Source: Dryas octopetala
Taxonomy: Eukaryota; Streptophyta; Magnoliopsida; Rosales; Rosaceae
DNA length: 64,000 nt
Assembly (NCBI GenBank): GCA_963921425.1
Contig: OY992832.1
Coordinates: 496,001 to 560,000, forward strand
Reading direction: 5' to 3'
Position numbers and translations under genes: made by a program. The notes beneath the pieces are model-generated. The model was not told the DNA's origin and did not search any database. It saw only the letters and a list, made by a program, of their open reading frames with translations. Shown here one piece after another: positions 37,496 to 49,319 of the stretch; position 1 is the first letter of the stretch; each line of letters opens with the position of its first letter.

Positions 37496-40400
37496 GTTTT
37501 CTTCCTCAGATATCAATGCTGGTACTCCAAGTTGGGATCAATGTCATAGCCTATTCCCCAATTGTGTAACTTTCCTCAAATGCCAATTTAATTACCCTGT
37601 CACCCACCATTAGAAGCTTTTAACAAAACTGTCATAAGTAGTTGATGCCATGAAAATCATAAAAGGCACAAGACAAAGATGCCAATCTACAGTTCCAAGC
37701 AAGGCATCTAATCACATTGAAGTCCACTTTAGACAAGTAAAACTTTTTTGTCCTCATTGTGCGTTTGGATGAGAGAGTTTGAGGTCGAGTTTGGGGTTAG
37801 AAAAGGATTTAAAATGCATAATACTAAAGTATCTTGCTTGGAAACTTGAGAATGGATTTGTGAATTCTCAAAGAAAACTGAGACTTCATCTTAAAATGGT
37901 CCTATCACAACTATAAACAGAAATAATTGGGGGAAAAGGTAGTTTACCCTTGTGTAAAGGTCTCAAAGGAAGACAAAAAAAAATGCCTAATTTGCGTGTG
38001 AAGAAAAGTGGAAGAACAATTCTCTCAGACCTGTAAATTAGAAACTTCGTAGAAGAGTAAAAGTAGGTGCCCTTATTTTCTAAGCTATGAAGCCTACAAA
38101 AGTATAAAACAATCTTCTCTTCGCATGATTTATAAGAAGGTAAAAATTTCAAACTAAACAACTTCTAAATAGTTATACACAACACAAGAAAAAATTTCCA
38201 AATAACAAAAATGGTTGTGCTTTGGGAATCTTCAACAACTACATCACAAATTCACAACAGCAATGCACAGTGAAGAACCCTGCAAAAAATAAATGACAAA
38301 ATGACTATATCCAAGTAAAATCTAACAAAGTGGAAAATTCAAAAGCAAATCTAGCGTATGAAATTTACATGCCGAACTGCTTTCATTTTTCATGGCATTC
38401 TGCAGATTATTATCACATTATAAAGCAAATTTGAAGAAATGGAAGCTGAGTAGTACGAAGTGAAACTGCATACTCCAAACAAGCAGAATTCTCGAGCAGT
38501 AAAAGAAAGCAAAACCCCAATTCATGTATCCAACCAAAATTACACTCTCAGTCAAACAGGTAGATAAAAACAAAATGAGAACAGATAGATAAAATCTTAC
38601 CAAGAACTGTAAAACCCAGATGAGATTTTGAGCCCAAGCAAGTTGTCGGCCAAAACCAGAGGGCAGGAAAAAGAGAACAAAGGGCGCCAAATGGAACAGC
38701 AACTGCAATGCCCAGATGAGGCTCTGAGTCAAAATGCTTGAATATTCAACTTTAACCCACCCCCACCTTCCAATAATTGCATCCTTTTTTAATTTTTTTT
38801 TTTCTGAAAACTAAAAAAAAAAAGAAGAAGAAAGACAAGCAGAAGCAGGTGTTGAGGTGGAGAAGAGTCCGTGAAAGCTGGCCCGGATTAAGCGTGTCTT
38901 AGATTGATTTGGGGATGGCAAAGCAAAGCAAAGCCAAAGGTTCCAACTTCCAAGAGTCAAAGTATCTCTCAAAGATGTGAATTTTCTTTGGATTTTGATT
39001 GATTGCCTTCCATTAATTCCATATGTTTTACACTGTACAATTATTTATACGTGGGCTTGTTTGGTGTGACAATGTCTCTAACACCTAGCACACTTGGGCC
39101 AATATTTTACAGTATTTCATCAGCTGGAGTTTTCACATTAATGTATATAATAATATAGAATCCATTGATTAATGGGTCTGTGTTGTCGTCTTTAATAGTG
39201 GATCAGTGTTAGCTTTTTTGGAGGCTTCTTTCTTTCTTTGCCATTGTTGCCCCCATTGGCATTTGGCTTTGGGAAGGTGACATTTCCCGCACGCAACGTT
39301 TTGAATATTTCAAACCAACCAAAACCAAACCAGTTTCCTGGCAATCGGGCCGTTAAAAGTTGAAAAGTTTTCGAACCCTACCCAGTGGGGTGGTCAGGTG
39401 GAGTCCATGGCAATTTCAGTGCACGCTCGTTGCTTATTGGTTCTTGTTTTGGAAAGTCAAATCAAAATCAGCCATGTCACTACTATATCAAACGCGGGTC
39501 TTGCCGAATTCATGTGCACTTGAGCTTATGTGATTATAAATCCTTGTAAAGCCCATGTGGTCATGGATGGCCGAAGGCCCGAATCCAAGGAAGATTTTGA
39601 TTTTGATGTTCCTTTCTTTTTTTAAGTGCTATTAGGCCCGTTTGTTTGACCGGAATTCTAGAATAACAATAGTAATTGCACTCTTATTTCTGTCTATCTT
39701 GAAATATAATAACAATAATGCTAGTTGTACTATATTTTTTTCCCACATTTGTATCCCACCTTATGTGTCATTATTTTACTGGAAGGGTATTTCCTTTTTC
39801 TTTTTTAGGTTTTATTTTTTAATTTTTAGTGTCCAATATATGAATGCCATATAAGATGGTATGAAATTGTGGTATAAAAATGTGGTAAGTGTAGCATTAC
39901 TGATATAATAAGTTTTTAATTCCTATTCATATGTTTAGAACAAAAACATAATCAAAGTTATTAGTAATATTTTCTAATTTGGTAATTGACACATATCAAT
40001 ATAATAAAAAAGATATATGCCATAATTATGTGCCAATATTTTCTATTTCTTAACATTTGATAATCTTTTCTATTATATTTTCTAATTTTTCAATATAGCT
40101 AAATAATAAAAGAATATATATAGTAATTTTTACATTCCAGATTAACTATGAAATAAAAATACCACCCCCCTCATGGTATTTTTGTTCCTTCTTTTTGATG
40201 GAATTGGTTTATAGTCAACTAATGTCAATTCTTTAGTTTTGTTTTCTTTCCAGTCAATCAAATATCAAGTCTTCTTGTAATATAATCCAATTCTCATTCC
40301 AAGTTTTGGATTACGGCCAGCCAAACAAACCTTAAGGTCTTGCACTATATAGTATGTGAGTAAATAAAATTATAAATTTTTTTTGACGGATAAAATTTTA

Positions 40401-40725
40401 AAATTTTTGGGTCGAAACGCAAGAGATTGAAAAAGAGGATGCTAATGAAAGGAGAATTGAATAGAAATATATGGAGTCTAAGCAATAATTACATAATTTG
40501 ATGCAATAAATGTATATATATATATCCTATACATGTTTCTATGTGCATATTGTAGCTACTACTGCTAGCTAGATATGCATGTATAATAATATACTATGTA
40601 GATTGTAGTATGTCCCTCATTGGGGTCCTAAATCCTAATCCTCTGCAGAGGACCAGTTGTCAGTATTTGCGATATTGGAAATGCTAGCTAAGTAGCAACG
40701 TACCTAAATTGCTAATTATCATTGT
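37496..40725. other. SINAT upstream region and gene-poor spacer
   Basis: 37496 to about 38900 probably contains the SINAT 5' UTR, a leader intron and the promoter (CT/GA-rich near 38820-38850). From 39000 on the sequence is AT-rich, with transposon-like repeats at 39634-40335. No coding exon is supported. Confidence 0.4.
39634..40335. repeat. Probable nested pair of MITE-like repeats
   Basis: The outer ends are loosely inverted (left CCGTTTGTTTGACCGGAAT, right reversed GGTTTGTTTGGCTGGCCGTA). Inside, 39717-39901 is a second inverted unit whose two ends both read TAATGCTA and whose arms share CCACATTT and CACCTTAT / CATCTTAT blocks. I could not define target duplications for either. Confidence 0.4.
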
Positions 40726-40728
40726 AGT

Positions 40729-40921
40729 CACTAAGGAAATATGAATAATGTCCACTCTCATTGGTGGCATAGAATAAGGTGACAATTAGGCAATAGAGAC
40801 TGAAGTGCCTTGATTTTAACAAAAATTGGTGACAATTGGGCAATAGGGACTAAAATTCTCAATTGTCATCTCATTTTGTGTCACCAATGAGGAGTGTGAT
40901 TTGTTCAAATTTCTTGTAGTG
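40729..40921. mobile_element. Non-autonomous CACTA transposon (193 bp)
   Basis: It begins CACTAAGGAAAT and ends TTTCTTGTAGTG, the inverse of CACTACAAGAAA, the classic CACTA/En-Spm terminus. It is flanked by an exact 3-bp duplication AGT (40726-40728 and 40922-40924). The arms fold back over ATTGGTGGCA and GGTGACAATT. It has no coding capacity. Confidence 0.8.
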
Positions 40922-41316
40922 AGTCTTTGTGAAGTGTAATATTCGATGATAATTAAGAATACAACACATATATATATATGTCTTCCCAGAACAAAAATAG
41001 AATGGAGATACAAAATTTAAATAAATAATAATAATACACTTGAGGTAAGAAGCTAGCTAGCTCTAGCCTTTAAAATAATAGTAAAATGTTTTAAGAATTA
41101 AAACCGGCCAAATCAATGTCATGTGAAAATCTAATTTTGATATGGGAAATGAAGAGTTTTAATTGGGTACGTTTTGTTTTGTAGAGTGATTGACAATTTG
41201 GTATGCATACTATTACTATGTAATATGTATATATGCCCTTGGGATATCATACAAGTAAATGTGGTGGCTGCGGCTAGCTTAACAAGCCACGCACGTACCG
41301 TTGTATTCTTCATGAT

Positions 41317-42671
41317 TAGGGGTGTGTTTCGGCCGGATCGGATCGGAAATAGGGTGTTCCAATTCCAATCAAAAAAATTTTGGAATAGAATTTATGTTCC
41401 AATTTCCATTCCAAAAAATCGGAATTTCAACATCTCATTCCGATTCGGAATTTTCGGATTTCTCGGAATTTTCGGAATTTTTCGGAATATAACATTTTCA
41501 GAACTTTCGGATAAACATTTGAAATTTTCAAATAAAAAATCGGAATTTTCACATTTTCATAATATTTTTTAGAACATGTTCGGATTTTTTTATAGAATAA
41601 TGATGAAATTAACAAACAAAAAAAAATTAAAAGACAATAGATTATGATGCATTTCAATATTTATATTAAGATGTAATTAAAATATATGTCCAATTTAAAA
41701 AGAAAATTCAAAATATTAATTTAAATAACATTTAGAACCATACCATCCCATACCATTACCATAAAAAAAATCTAGAAAAGAAGGGAAAAAAAAAAGATGC
41801 AATCTAGCAAGGTTTTCATTGCTAGATTATGTATATTATAAGAGAAATAAATTATGAATGATATATATATATTGTGTATATTTAATAGTATATATTATAT
41901 ATTATAACATACATAATATACAAGAGAAATAAATGTCACTATGAATGTATAATAGGCTTAATAGCACATATCTTAGAGGTGGGAGATTAATCTTTAAAGC
42001 TCATCCAACATTGTTAGAATAAATGTCACTGGTAGATACATGTTACTCACACACACACATATATATATCATGTTACTCATATATATATATATGTGTATAT
42101 AAATACATGTTACTCAAATAATATATATCATGTTTGAAATTTTGAATATAATAAGCTTAAATATTTAGTAATTAGTAATTACAATTGGTGGGATATTCCA
42201 GTTGGAACAACTGTAGAATTGCCTCATATCTTCAATTCCCCTCCCTAATAAAAAAAAATAGTAATTACATGTACGGAAAAATGTGGGTGTTTGTGTTACC
42301 AACTTACTATTTATGTTATTATGATACACATATATTTATAATGTACATATGTTTATATTAATAGTATTAATCATCTTTTTTAAAATATATGTTATATGTA
42401 TCATACTAAATAAATGATAAAATATATAATATGGAATAAATTGGCATAATTTCGGAAATATCGGATCGGAATGCCTTCGGAACATTTCAGAATTTGGATC
42501 GGAATTCGGATCGGAATCGGAATTTACATAAACATTCCAATTCCAATCCAATTTTTTTCAGAATTTTCGGATTTCGGCATTTTCGGATTCGGCATTTTCG
42601 GATTCGGAATAAAATTGGAAATTTTCGGATAGGAATCGGATTCGGATTTTCCAATCCAAATCACACCCCTA
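41317..42671. mobile_element. Non-autonomous hAT transposon (1355 bp)
   Basis: The ends are TAGGGGTGTG and CACACCCCTA, with an exact 8-bp target duplication TTCATGAT on both sides (41309-41316 and 42672-42679). These are diagnostic of the hAT superfamily. Both subterminal regions (41330-41580 and 42450-42660) are packed with short TCGGAAT / TTTTCGGA repeats in both orientations, as expected for transposase-binding arrays. The interior is AT-rich and has no transposase-like frame. Confidence 0.88.
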
Positions 42672-42685
42672 TTCATGATCGAATA

Positions 42686-42689
<4 letters not shown>

Positions 42690-42743
<54 letters not shown>
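42690..42743. repeat. Compound CT/TA microsatellite
   Basis: (CT)n running straight into (TA)n, about 10 bp beyond the right target duplication of the hAT element. Confidence 0.88.
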
Positions 42744-44000
42744 ATAGCGCGCAATTAATATTCTTGAAACATATACAACTCGATCACGTAATTAATATCT
42801 AATTAATTTCTACGTACGAATTAAGCGATCGAAATGATGATGATGGCCTTTTTTGTGCTTGTTTAATTATGAGACTTTTGCTGATTATATCCAAGGATTA
42901 ACTCTGGAATCCGTTTATGATCGAGGACCTTTTTGGTGATTATGGATTTCTGGTGGCCTGTTATGTGTCTTCTCAGGTTCTTTGTTATTATATCATTTCC
43001 TCTCGAGCCCATATCGCCTCCAGGAAGAACTGGCCTAAATGGCCTTTTATGCTACTCTCAAACTTGTTCTGGATTCCATCTCTGCTCAATTATATATAGA
43101 CAAAGAATATTCATTGGCCTATATATCTTAGTGTACGTCATTGTGTTTAGTATTTTAATTTGTTTCTGTTTGTTTGGGCTTAAGCTAGCCCACCTTAATT
43201 GGTACGTACCAGCAAAATAAAAGAAAAGAAAATTGTTTATGTTTTTATTGTTTATTTGGGAGTATGATCGATGAACAACTGTATTAAGATTATAGGGTTT
43301 ATTTATATATATATAGGGTTTGTTATATATATATATATTAATGGGAGATCTCAACTAGCTTATTAATTGGTTGTTAATGTACGTTATGGCGCAGGGTGAT
43401 CGACCCAATTAGCATTAGGCAATAAGGCAATTAATTGCCCAAATCTAGCATTAAACCCTTGGGGGCGCGCTTGAAGTCATACATAAATGGTCGAGACTCG
43501 AGTAAAGATGATCAGGATCGACTGCTTCAACTACATAACCAATTTCTAATGGGACTCCGTAATTGTTTTGTATTAATTTCAGTGCTCATCAATTTCTTTC
43601 ATTTAAATAGTCGATGCCTGTTAGACGTGTTCAAAAACGAAGTGTGTGCAAATGCGATAGGAATTCAAGGAAGCTAGGTGTATTGGACGAGAATGATTGA
43701 TTGGACTGGAATAGTATATATGTTGTTTTTTTATAATAATACATATGTTAGCTAGAGATCGAATGTGCAATTAATACATGCAATTGTTGTAAGAGAAATA
43801 TGTGTAGTATAGTAATGAAAGAATGAAGTAGTGTACGTATTTTACATGACATCAATTAATGGTACGTACTAAGCGAAGTGAAAGGCTTATATATGCTTCA
43901 TAAAAAGAATGAGATCGATCGAAGATATATGGTCGATCATGATGAATCATCTATAGCAGGTGATCGAGGACATAGTAGAAGCAGCAGCAGCAGTTAGTAA
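42744..44000. other. AT-rich spacer, no gene seen
   Basis: A low-complexity plant intergenic stretch with several GATCGA and TATATA runs. Short reading frames here have no recognisable family. Confidence 0.4.
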
Positions 44001-44225
44001 TTAGTCAGAGATTGCAGCGAGAATATGGTTAATGGTGGTGGCAGAAGGAGCAGGTCTAAAGCTGCCAAATGACCTTAATTTATTGTTGGTGGAGGAGAAG
44101 AGATTGGATGAACTGGAAAGGATCACATAAACCAAAGCTTGAACCACCGCAAACATCACCACCTTCATTAATATTGTGTCATTATCCGCCAACACCAACG
44201 AGCTCATCATCATCTCTACCGCCAT
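44001..44225 (-). CDS. Small plant protein with one membrane span (74 aa)
   Basis: A single-exon frame of 74 residues. It has a short acidic/polar N-terminus (MAVEMMMSS), a hydrophobic segment at about 21-38 (MKVVMFAVVQALVYVILS), a Ser/Asn linker and a basic C-terminal part (LRSFGSFRPAPSATTI). I recall this layout (VVMFAVVQALVYLIL, then an SFRPARS-like motif) from a plant-specific family of uncharacterised small proteins, but no function is known to me. A TATA box lies about 190 bp upstream on the same strand. ATG 44225 was chosen because upstream codons lack similarity. It sits alone between a hAT element and a Mutator-like MITE. Confidence 0.62.
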   Translation of the reverse strand: MAVEMMMSSLVLADNDTILMKVVMFAVVQALVYVILSSSSNLFSSTNNKLRSFGSFRPAPSATTINHILAAISD

Positions 44226-44410
44226 TCCCTTTAATTTAGCTAAGATATGATCGATCCAGATGAAGTTGCAGCTAGCAATTAAGCTAGTTTGAGAATTAAT
44301 TAATTTGCAATTGCAGAGCAATAAATATTAATTGTTTGTAAGATCAATAGATGAGAGATGATCAGAATGATGAAGTAATTGAGTATGAAGCAGACTTAAG
44401 GGAACCCTTT

Positions 44411-44420
44411 GTTATATATA
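44411..44420 (-). promoter_or_regulatory. TATA box of the small membrane protein gene
   Basis: TATATATAAC read on the minus strand, about 190 bp upstream of the ATG at 44225. The position allows a leader of roughly 150 nt. Confidence 0.45.
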
Positions 44421-44727
44421 GACAAGGAGATCGAAAAGGAAGGGGCTGCCCATCAAATGAAGCTGCTTCTAATTGACTTTTTTGTAGCCTGCATGATCAG
44501 CAGCCTAGAGGTTATTACTTGACCACACCAGTACACCACACGCTTAATTAATTATACATGATTAAGTCTCCTGTGGCATAAACTTGACTTGACTCTACAG
44601 GACTTCCAAGGGTACCCAGTACAGTAGGCAGTATACCCTGCTTTTTTATTTTAACTTTTTTGTCTTTTTCTGTTGAAGACTTGGTTCCTAAGTTCCTACT
44701 TAATTTAAGCATGCATATTATTATTTA

Positions 44728-45420
44728 GGCATAAATTCAATTTAGACGCGTAACTATATAAGCTATTTCAACGGGGTCCATGAACTTTAAAATATTTCAA
44801 ATATACACCCGATCTATTATCTAAATTGAAAAATGAATTTATATCCATTGATTCGTTGAGATATCAGTTAAATGACAGCTTGGCTTTTGCTGACCGGGAT
44901 TACTTGACGACGTGGCGCTATCTCAGCAAATATTTCCCGCTGAATGAGCGACACGGGCCCACAATTTAATAATAATAGAGAGAGTGAGAGTTTGTGGGCC
45001 CGTGTCAGGGGTTAGGTGGACCCGTGTCGCTCATTTCAAACTCATCATCTCTTTCTCGCTTGTTGAATACAAGTGAGAGATTTATATTCGAATTTAGGGA
45101 AAAATGTAATGTTTTTTAGAAACTAAATGGTTAGGAGAGCGTTTGACGAGTGGAAGGAGATGATGGGTGTGTGGGCCCTTGTCAAGTGGACATGTGTTGC
45201 TCATTTGGCGGGAAATGTATGTTGAGTTGGTGCCACGTTGCCAATTAATCCCTGTTAGCAAAAGTTAAGCTGACATTTAACTGATCTCTCAATAAATTGA
45301 TGGACGGAATTTTATTTTTCAATTTACATAATAAATCAGGTGTATATTTGAAATATTTGAAAGTTCGTGGACCCTGTTAAAATAGCATATATAGTTATGT
45401 GTCTAAATTAAATTTATGCC
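44728..45420. mobile_element. Mutator-like foldback element (693 bp)
   Basis: Long inverted arms of more than 200 bp start GGCATAAATT at both ends and continue through ATTTAGAC, AACTATATA, GGTCCA and GAACTTT blocks. The flanks carry an exact 9-bp duplication TATTATTTA (44719-44727 and 45421-45429), the Mutator signature. An inner inverted pair around GGGCCCGTGTC and GCTCATTT lies at 44940-45040. It contains no transposase. Confidence 0.87.
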
Positions 45421-45973
45421 TATTATTTAATTTATTCTTTTGATTATTGTGTCTAGAACATGAGGAATAAGCTATTACTATTATTATATATTACGAGGCA
45501 AATTTATGCCATGCAATTGGTGGCCAGGCCAGTTTAATTTATTAGTGTTGATCAAAATTAATTAGTTTAGAATAGTATCTAGCTGCATAATATAAGCAAA
45601 AGTAGAAGACCGGCCAAAACGTCATGACCATGAGAATAGTATGACTAAAATGTTGAATTGTGCTAGGATGACTTGGCCCTGACAATACATGCCTATCACT
45701 TTAGAAACAATCTTTTGTACGTGGAATCCAACGACATTCTCGTGCTCTAGCTACACCAAAAGAACTTAATACAATATTTATTATATTATATATCGTGCAC
45801 CAAACAATAATGCAAAAGCTAGCTATATAAATGCTTTGAATTAAATTTGCTCCAAAGAATACGTCACACATGCATGTAGCTTGATCGACTGCAGGCTGCA
45901 GCCATATAAATTTCACTGCATGCAGTAAACAATAAGCAACAATAATATTCGTGTATGACTAACCGCGAATCAA

Positions 45974-45979
45974 CACGTG
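45974..45979. promoter_or_regulatory. ABRE/G-box (CACGTG), distal
   Basis: AACACGTGCC, about 265 bp upstream of the LEA ATG. ACGTG-core elements bind ABF/bZIP factors in ABA- and drought-responsive promoters. Confidence 0.5.
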
Positions 45980-46043
45980 CCAGCCCGGTGTAGGCTAACT
46001 CTTATCAATATAACAATGTTATCATGACTCCTTATCATGGAAA

Positions 46044-46053
46044 GGCACGTGTC
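46044..46053. promoter_or_regulatory. ABRE (GGCACGTGTC), proximal
   Basis: A strong ABRE consensus about 190 bp upstream of the LEA ATG. A second ABRE at 45974 makes the pair usually needed for ABA response. Confidence 0.6.
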
Positions 46054-46108
46054 ACCTAGGTGTCAACAAGCAGGACACATGTCAATCACCTAGCCCCACT
46101 TGCAATGG

Positions 46109-46120
46109 TATATATATATA
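46109..46120 (+). promoter_or_regulatory. TATA box of the LEA gene
   Basis: TATATATATATA lies about 125 bp upstream of the ATG and downstream of both ABREs. Confidence 0.5.
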
Positions 46121-46243
46121 GCATAGCATATTAGCATGCACTACTATTCCTTTACACGAGTCACTAACGTACTTGAAGATCAAACACATTCTTACAGTCT
46201 ATTACTCAAACGTTTTATCAATCTAAGTGTGTTGGAAAGCAAA

Positions 46244-46706
46244 ATGGCATCCCATGGACAGAGCTACAGAGCTGGTGAAGCCAAGGGCCAAACTCAGGTA
46301 TATATAACTCTTTCACATATAAGATAAAGTGGTGTTATGTCATTGTTTACATGCATTTTTACTATATAATGTCATGTGATGTTAATGTTGGCTTTTATAT
46401 TGTCTCTCAGGAAAGGACCAACCAGATGATAGGCTCAATAGGGGAAAAGGCCCAAGCAGCAAAGGACAATACCTACGAGACGGCCCAGTCAACCAAGGTG
46501 AATCAACTGGAGACAAGGCCCAAGATAAGGCAAATGTTGCAAAGGATATGGCCTGGGAGAGCAAGGAGGTGACCAAGGAAAAGGCCTCAGAGGCGGCCCA
46601 AAAGGCCCGAGAGACGGCCCAGAGCGGGAAGGCGAAGACTGAGGGGCTCCTCCACCAGACTGGGGAGCATGTGAAAAAGCACCTTTGGCATGGCCAAGGA
46701 AGATGA
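46244..46706 (+). pseudogene. LEA group 3 (LEA_4) gene with an apparent frameshift
   Basis: A late-embryogenesis-abundant protein: hydrophilic, with amphipathic 11-mer repeats, protecting cells during drying. Exon 1, 46244-46297 (MASHGQSYRAGEAKGQTQ), is spliced in phase to 46411 onward (TNQMIGSIGEKAQAAKDN, then TYETAQSTK). After that the frame runs on without LEA character and stops at 46572. A neighbouring frame carries the real family continuation from about 46490: GESTGDKAQDKANVAKDM, then KEVTKEKASEAAQKARETAQ, then GLLHQTGEHVKKHL, stopping at 46706. So one indel near 46490 separates the halves. Either the gene is newly broken or the assembly has a one-base error. The ABRE-bearing promoter and splice sites are intact, which argues for a recent event or an error. 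Confidence 0.75.
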
Positions 46707-47313
46707 TGAGGAAGACGAGCATGTTTACTATAAGAGGGACATGGACTAGTTTGGGAATTATGATCTTTGTTGTTTAGTGTATGTTCTTCAGCTGTTGTTT
46801 TTTGTAGTTTTACGTTGTTGTTGGGCAAGTTTTAGATGTCTTGTGCTTCCTCCTCGCTGTGATAGGAATGCTGTTGTATTTTTCTTTTTAGTGGGGTAGG
46901 AGTGGGATTGTAATTTTCTTTTCTTTTTTTGAGATTGTAATCTCATTATTCAGATAAAAATAAAACACATCACGGTCATTGATGTTTGAATATTGATATG
47001 TATATTCCTTGAAAAAAATAAAATTATCTAATTAATTGTTTCTGATTCACTAGTTCTTATTTCTTTTGAAAGGGGTCGGTTAATGAAAAAAAAATCAAGA
47101 TGTATAAAAACAGGATAGGTTCGTGCCTCACCCCAATCCCTCCTCTCTATAAGCCTTTATAGTGACGTACATTTTATATTTCTACTCGAAGATAGAGAAA
47201 CATGTAACAAAATTTCATTCATATGGAATGCTCATGTGGTTGGTACAATTGCTAAGAAGTTCACAATGTTATCAACCATATAAATACAACCAGAACGAAT
47301 CTCAAAATTTGCA
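46707..47313. other. Convergent 3' spacer
   Basis: The 3' UTR regions of the LEA gene (+) and the WDR43-like gene (-). T-rich and AATAAA-like stretches occur near 46950-46970. No gene is seen. Confidence 0.4.
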
Positions 47314-49319
47314 TCAATCACTCATGTCTTCAATTCCTTCAATTCCTTCAAAATCACTAACACCACCAAGTTCTGCATCAGATTCCTTGTCATCTTTGTT
47401 GTCTTCATCGGTTTCCATGGCATCCTCAGATTCCTCTTCATCACTGTCATCTATGTCCTCAAAAACAACTGGAATTGTTGTGCCACTCTCATCCTCTTCA
47501 TCAACTACCTGTTCAAAAAGCTTTGCATGAGCTAGATATTTGGGACCATTTCAGTTGCCACAAATTTCATTAACACAAGCACCCTTACCCCTGTATACAG
47601 CAAGTCTAAGACACTTGATAGTTGAAAAGCTGACTGAAAAGTTGAAACTCTGGACTCAATGAGCTGCATATATATACAATGATAAATTCCATTAAAAAAC
47701 TAAAAATCAACAGGTAATGGAAGTAGAACATGCCACTTCCTAAAGTTTTTAGGTTTACATTCAATCGAAAGAAGAAAATAGAAAACTTTGATTTCTATAC
47801 GAAGTCCAGATGGCTCATTCTTAAACAAAACCTTTTTTTTTTGTTTGGAAGGGAGTATTAATTATCTATGTTAACAATTTCTGACCTGATATAAAGAGTT
47901 TAAGGCACTTAAAGAAGATTCTTGGGACACTATCCCACTTGCATGTTGAAGAAGTAGACTTCTCAGCCATGGAAGTGCACACGCCAAAATTGCACCCCTG
48001 GAGTAAAAAGTACAGCATACACAATCCATTACGCAGATAAGCATACAAGTTTATGAAACTGACTGAATACCAGAACAAAAGAGAGGGTGACCAATATAAA
48101 AGCATCCTAATCTACATTCAAACACAGATATGCAGCATGTGTCAACCTCCAAAAACACCGAAAAAAAAAATATAAGGTGGCCTTCAGAATAGGAGGCCGC
48201 CAAAAAAAGTTCATTAGCTCAGTATAATTAGAAGTCTGAATATAAAACCAACTGCCATAATAACAAAAAAACCGCTAGGCAAATGTTCTCATCTACTTTT
48301 GTATACGATCTGCATCACGAGTCGGCCATTCTAGGATTAATGACTGAGTATTGCAAACCACAAGAAAATTTTGAAATATACAGCCAATGGTCCAAGTTGG
48401 AAGTGTTTTTTGCCAATGGTACACATCAAGCAGTATTTGAGAAGTATCAATGATACAAATGATCGAGTATATACAACATACTGTTAGGTGTCATACCTTG
48501 ACTGAATAATAGAAATGAGAGATTGTAAGAGCTTCAGAACACCAGATGGATTCAACAGTGAGATAGATTTTGCAATGACCTACAACAACAGATTGTATCA
48601 TGCACATTAACATTTATTCTTAAACACCAGTCCTAAATGATTAATATTAAGTATGAACAAAGGGAGTGATTACCTTCTCATCTTGGGTGTATAAGCAATC
48701 TAATAGAAGGGCACGGTCATCAGCATGTAGTGCTTGCTTAAGCAAAATATGAACAGAGTCCGCACTCGGAGGCTTTGCAATGAGAGAAGAGTCTTCTACA
48801 TCATGGCTCTTTGCTCTATCATTGTCCAGTAAATTTAAACTTTCAAGTTTTTCTCCCATGGTTGGTTCATTCAAATCATTGTCAACGAGGACTCCTTCTG
48901 CAGCCTCTCCATGCCCTACATGTGGATCAGGGTACACATATCAACAACCATATGCTCAAGGTTTGTATTTTGTTCATGAACCATTGTTTTTCTAATCTAA
49001 AGTAAGAAAATTTTGAAACAAATAAGAAAAAATGTAAACAAATAATCATGTTTTAGTGATAATATTATTTATAATAATTTAAATTTTGATAGTACACAAG
49101 CGGCAGTGCACTTTACCCAATTCTTTTTTTTTTTTTTTTTTTCACTCTTGAATGGGGTGGGGGTTTGGAATAGGAACAATATTGTTCAAAATCTAAATTG
49201 GTGCTCCTAGTTTTGTATCAAGTAAAAGAACCCTTACCAATTTCAACCATGTCTTTAACGATAGGAGAGTCTGGATCATATGCTGCTGCACGCTTCTTAC
49301 TTGTTTTTTTATTCTTCAT
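47314..49319 (-). CDS. WDR43/Utp5 C-terminal (Utp12-domain) protein, lacking the WD40 half
   Basis: The product matches only the C-terminal half of plant WDR43 (yeast Utp5), a t-UTP component of the small-subunit processome in nucleolar pre-rRNA transcription and processing. Six coding exons, 49319-49238, 48915-48674, 48579-48497, 47997-47886, 47663-47589 and 47508-47314, stay in phase and give 262 residues. After a basic start (MKNKKTSKKRAA) come NDLNEPTMGEKLESLNLLD, PPSADSVHILLKQALHADDR, ALLLDCLYTQDEK and the Utp12 helices, then a long acidic tail rich in Asp/Glu/Ser. Full WDR43 carries about 350 residues of WD40 repeats upstream, and none are found between here and 50470. A spliced 5' leader candidate (50342-50470) suggests the short gene has its own promoter. 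Another possibility is a truncated duplicate on the way to decay, although no stops or frameshifts are seen. Confidence 0.78.

Noticed and set aside
41330-42660. Array-like short repeats that could suggest a CRISPR or satellite
   Set aside because: Spacing is irregular, orientation is mixed, and exact hAT termini with an 8-bp duplication explain them. CRISPR arrays do not occur in plant nuclear DNA.
42494-42802. 102-codon frame rich in FRIRHFRI repeats
   Set aside because: It is a translation of the TCGGAAT subterminal array of the hAT element.
43435-43677. 80-codon plus-strand frame
   Set aside because: No similarity to a known family and no promoter signal. It lies in AT-rich spacer.
46382-46828. 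Minus-strand 148-codon Pro/Ser/Phe-rich frame
   Set aside because: It is an antisense shadow of the LEA gene, whose repeat bias keeps several frames open.
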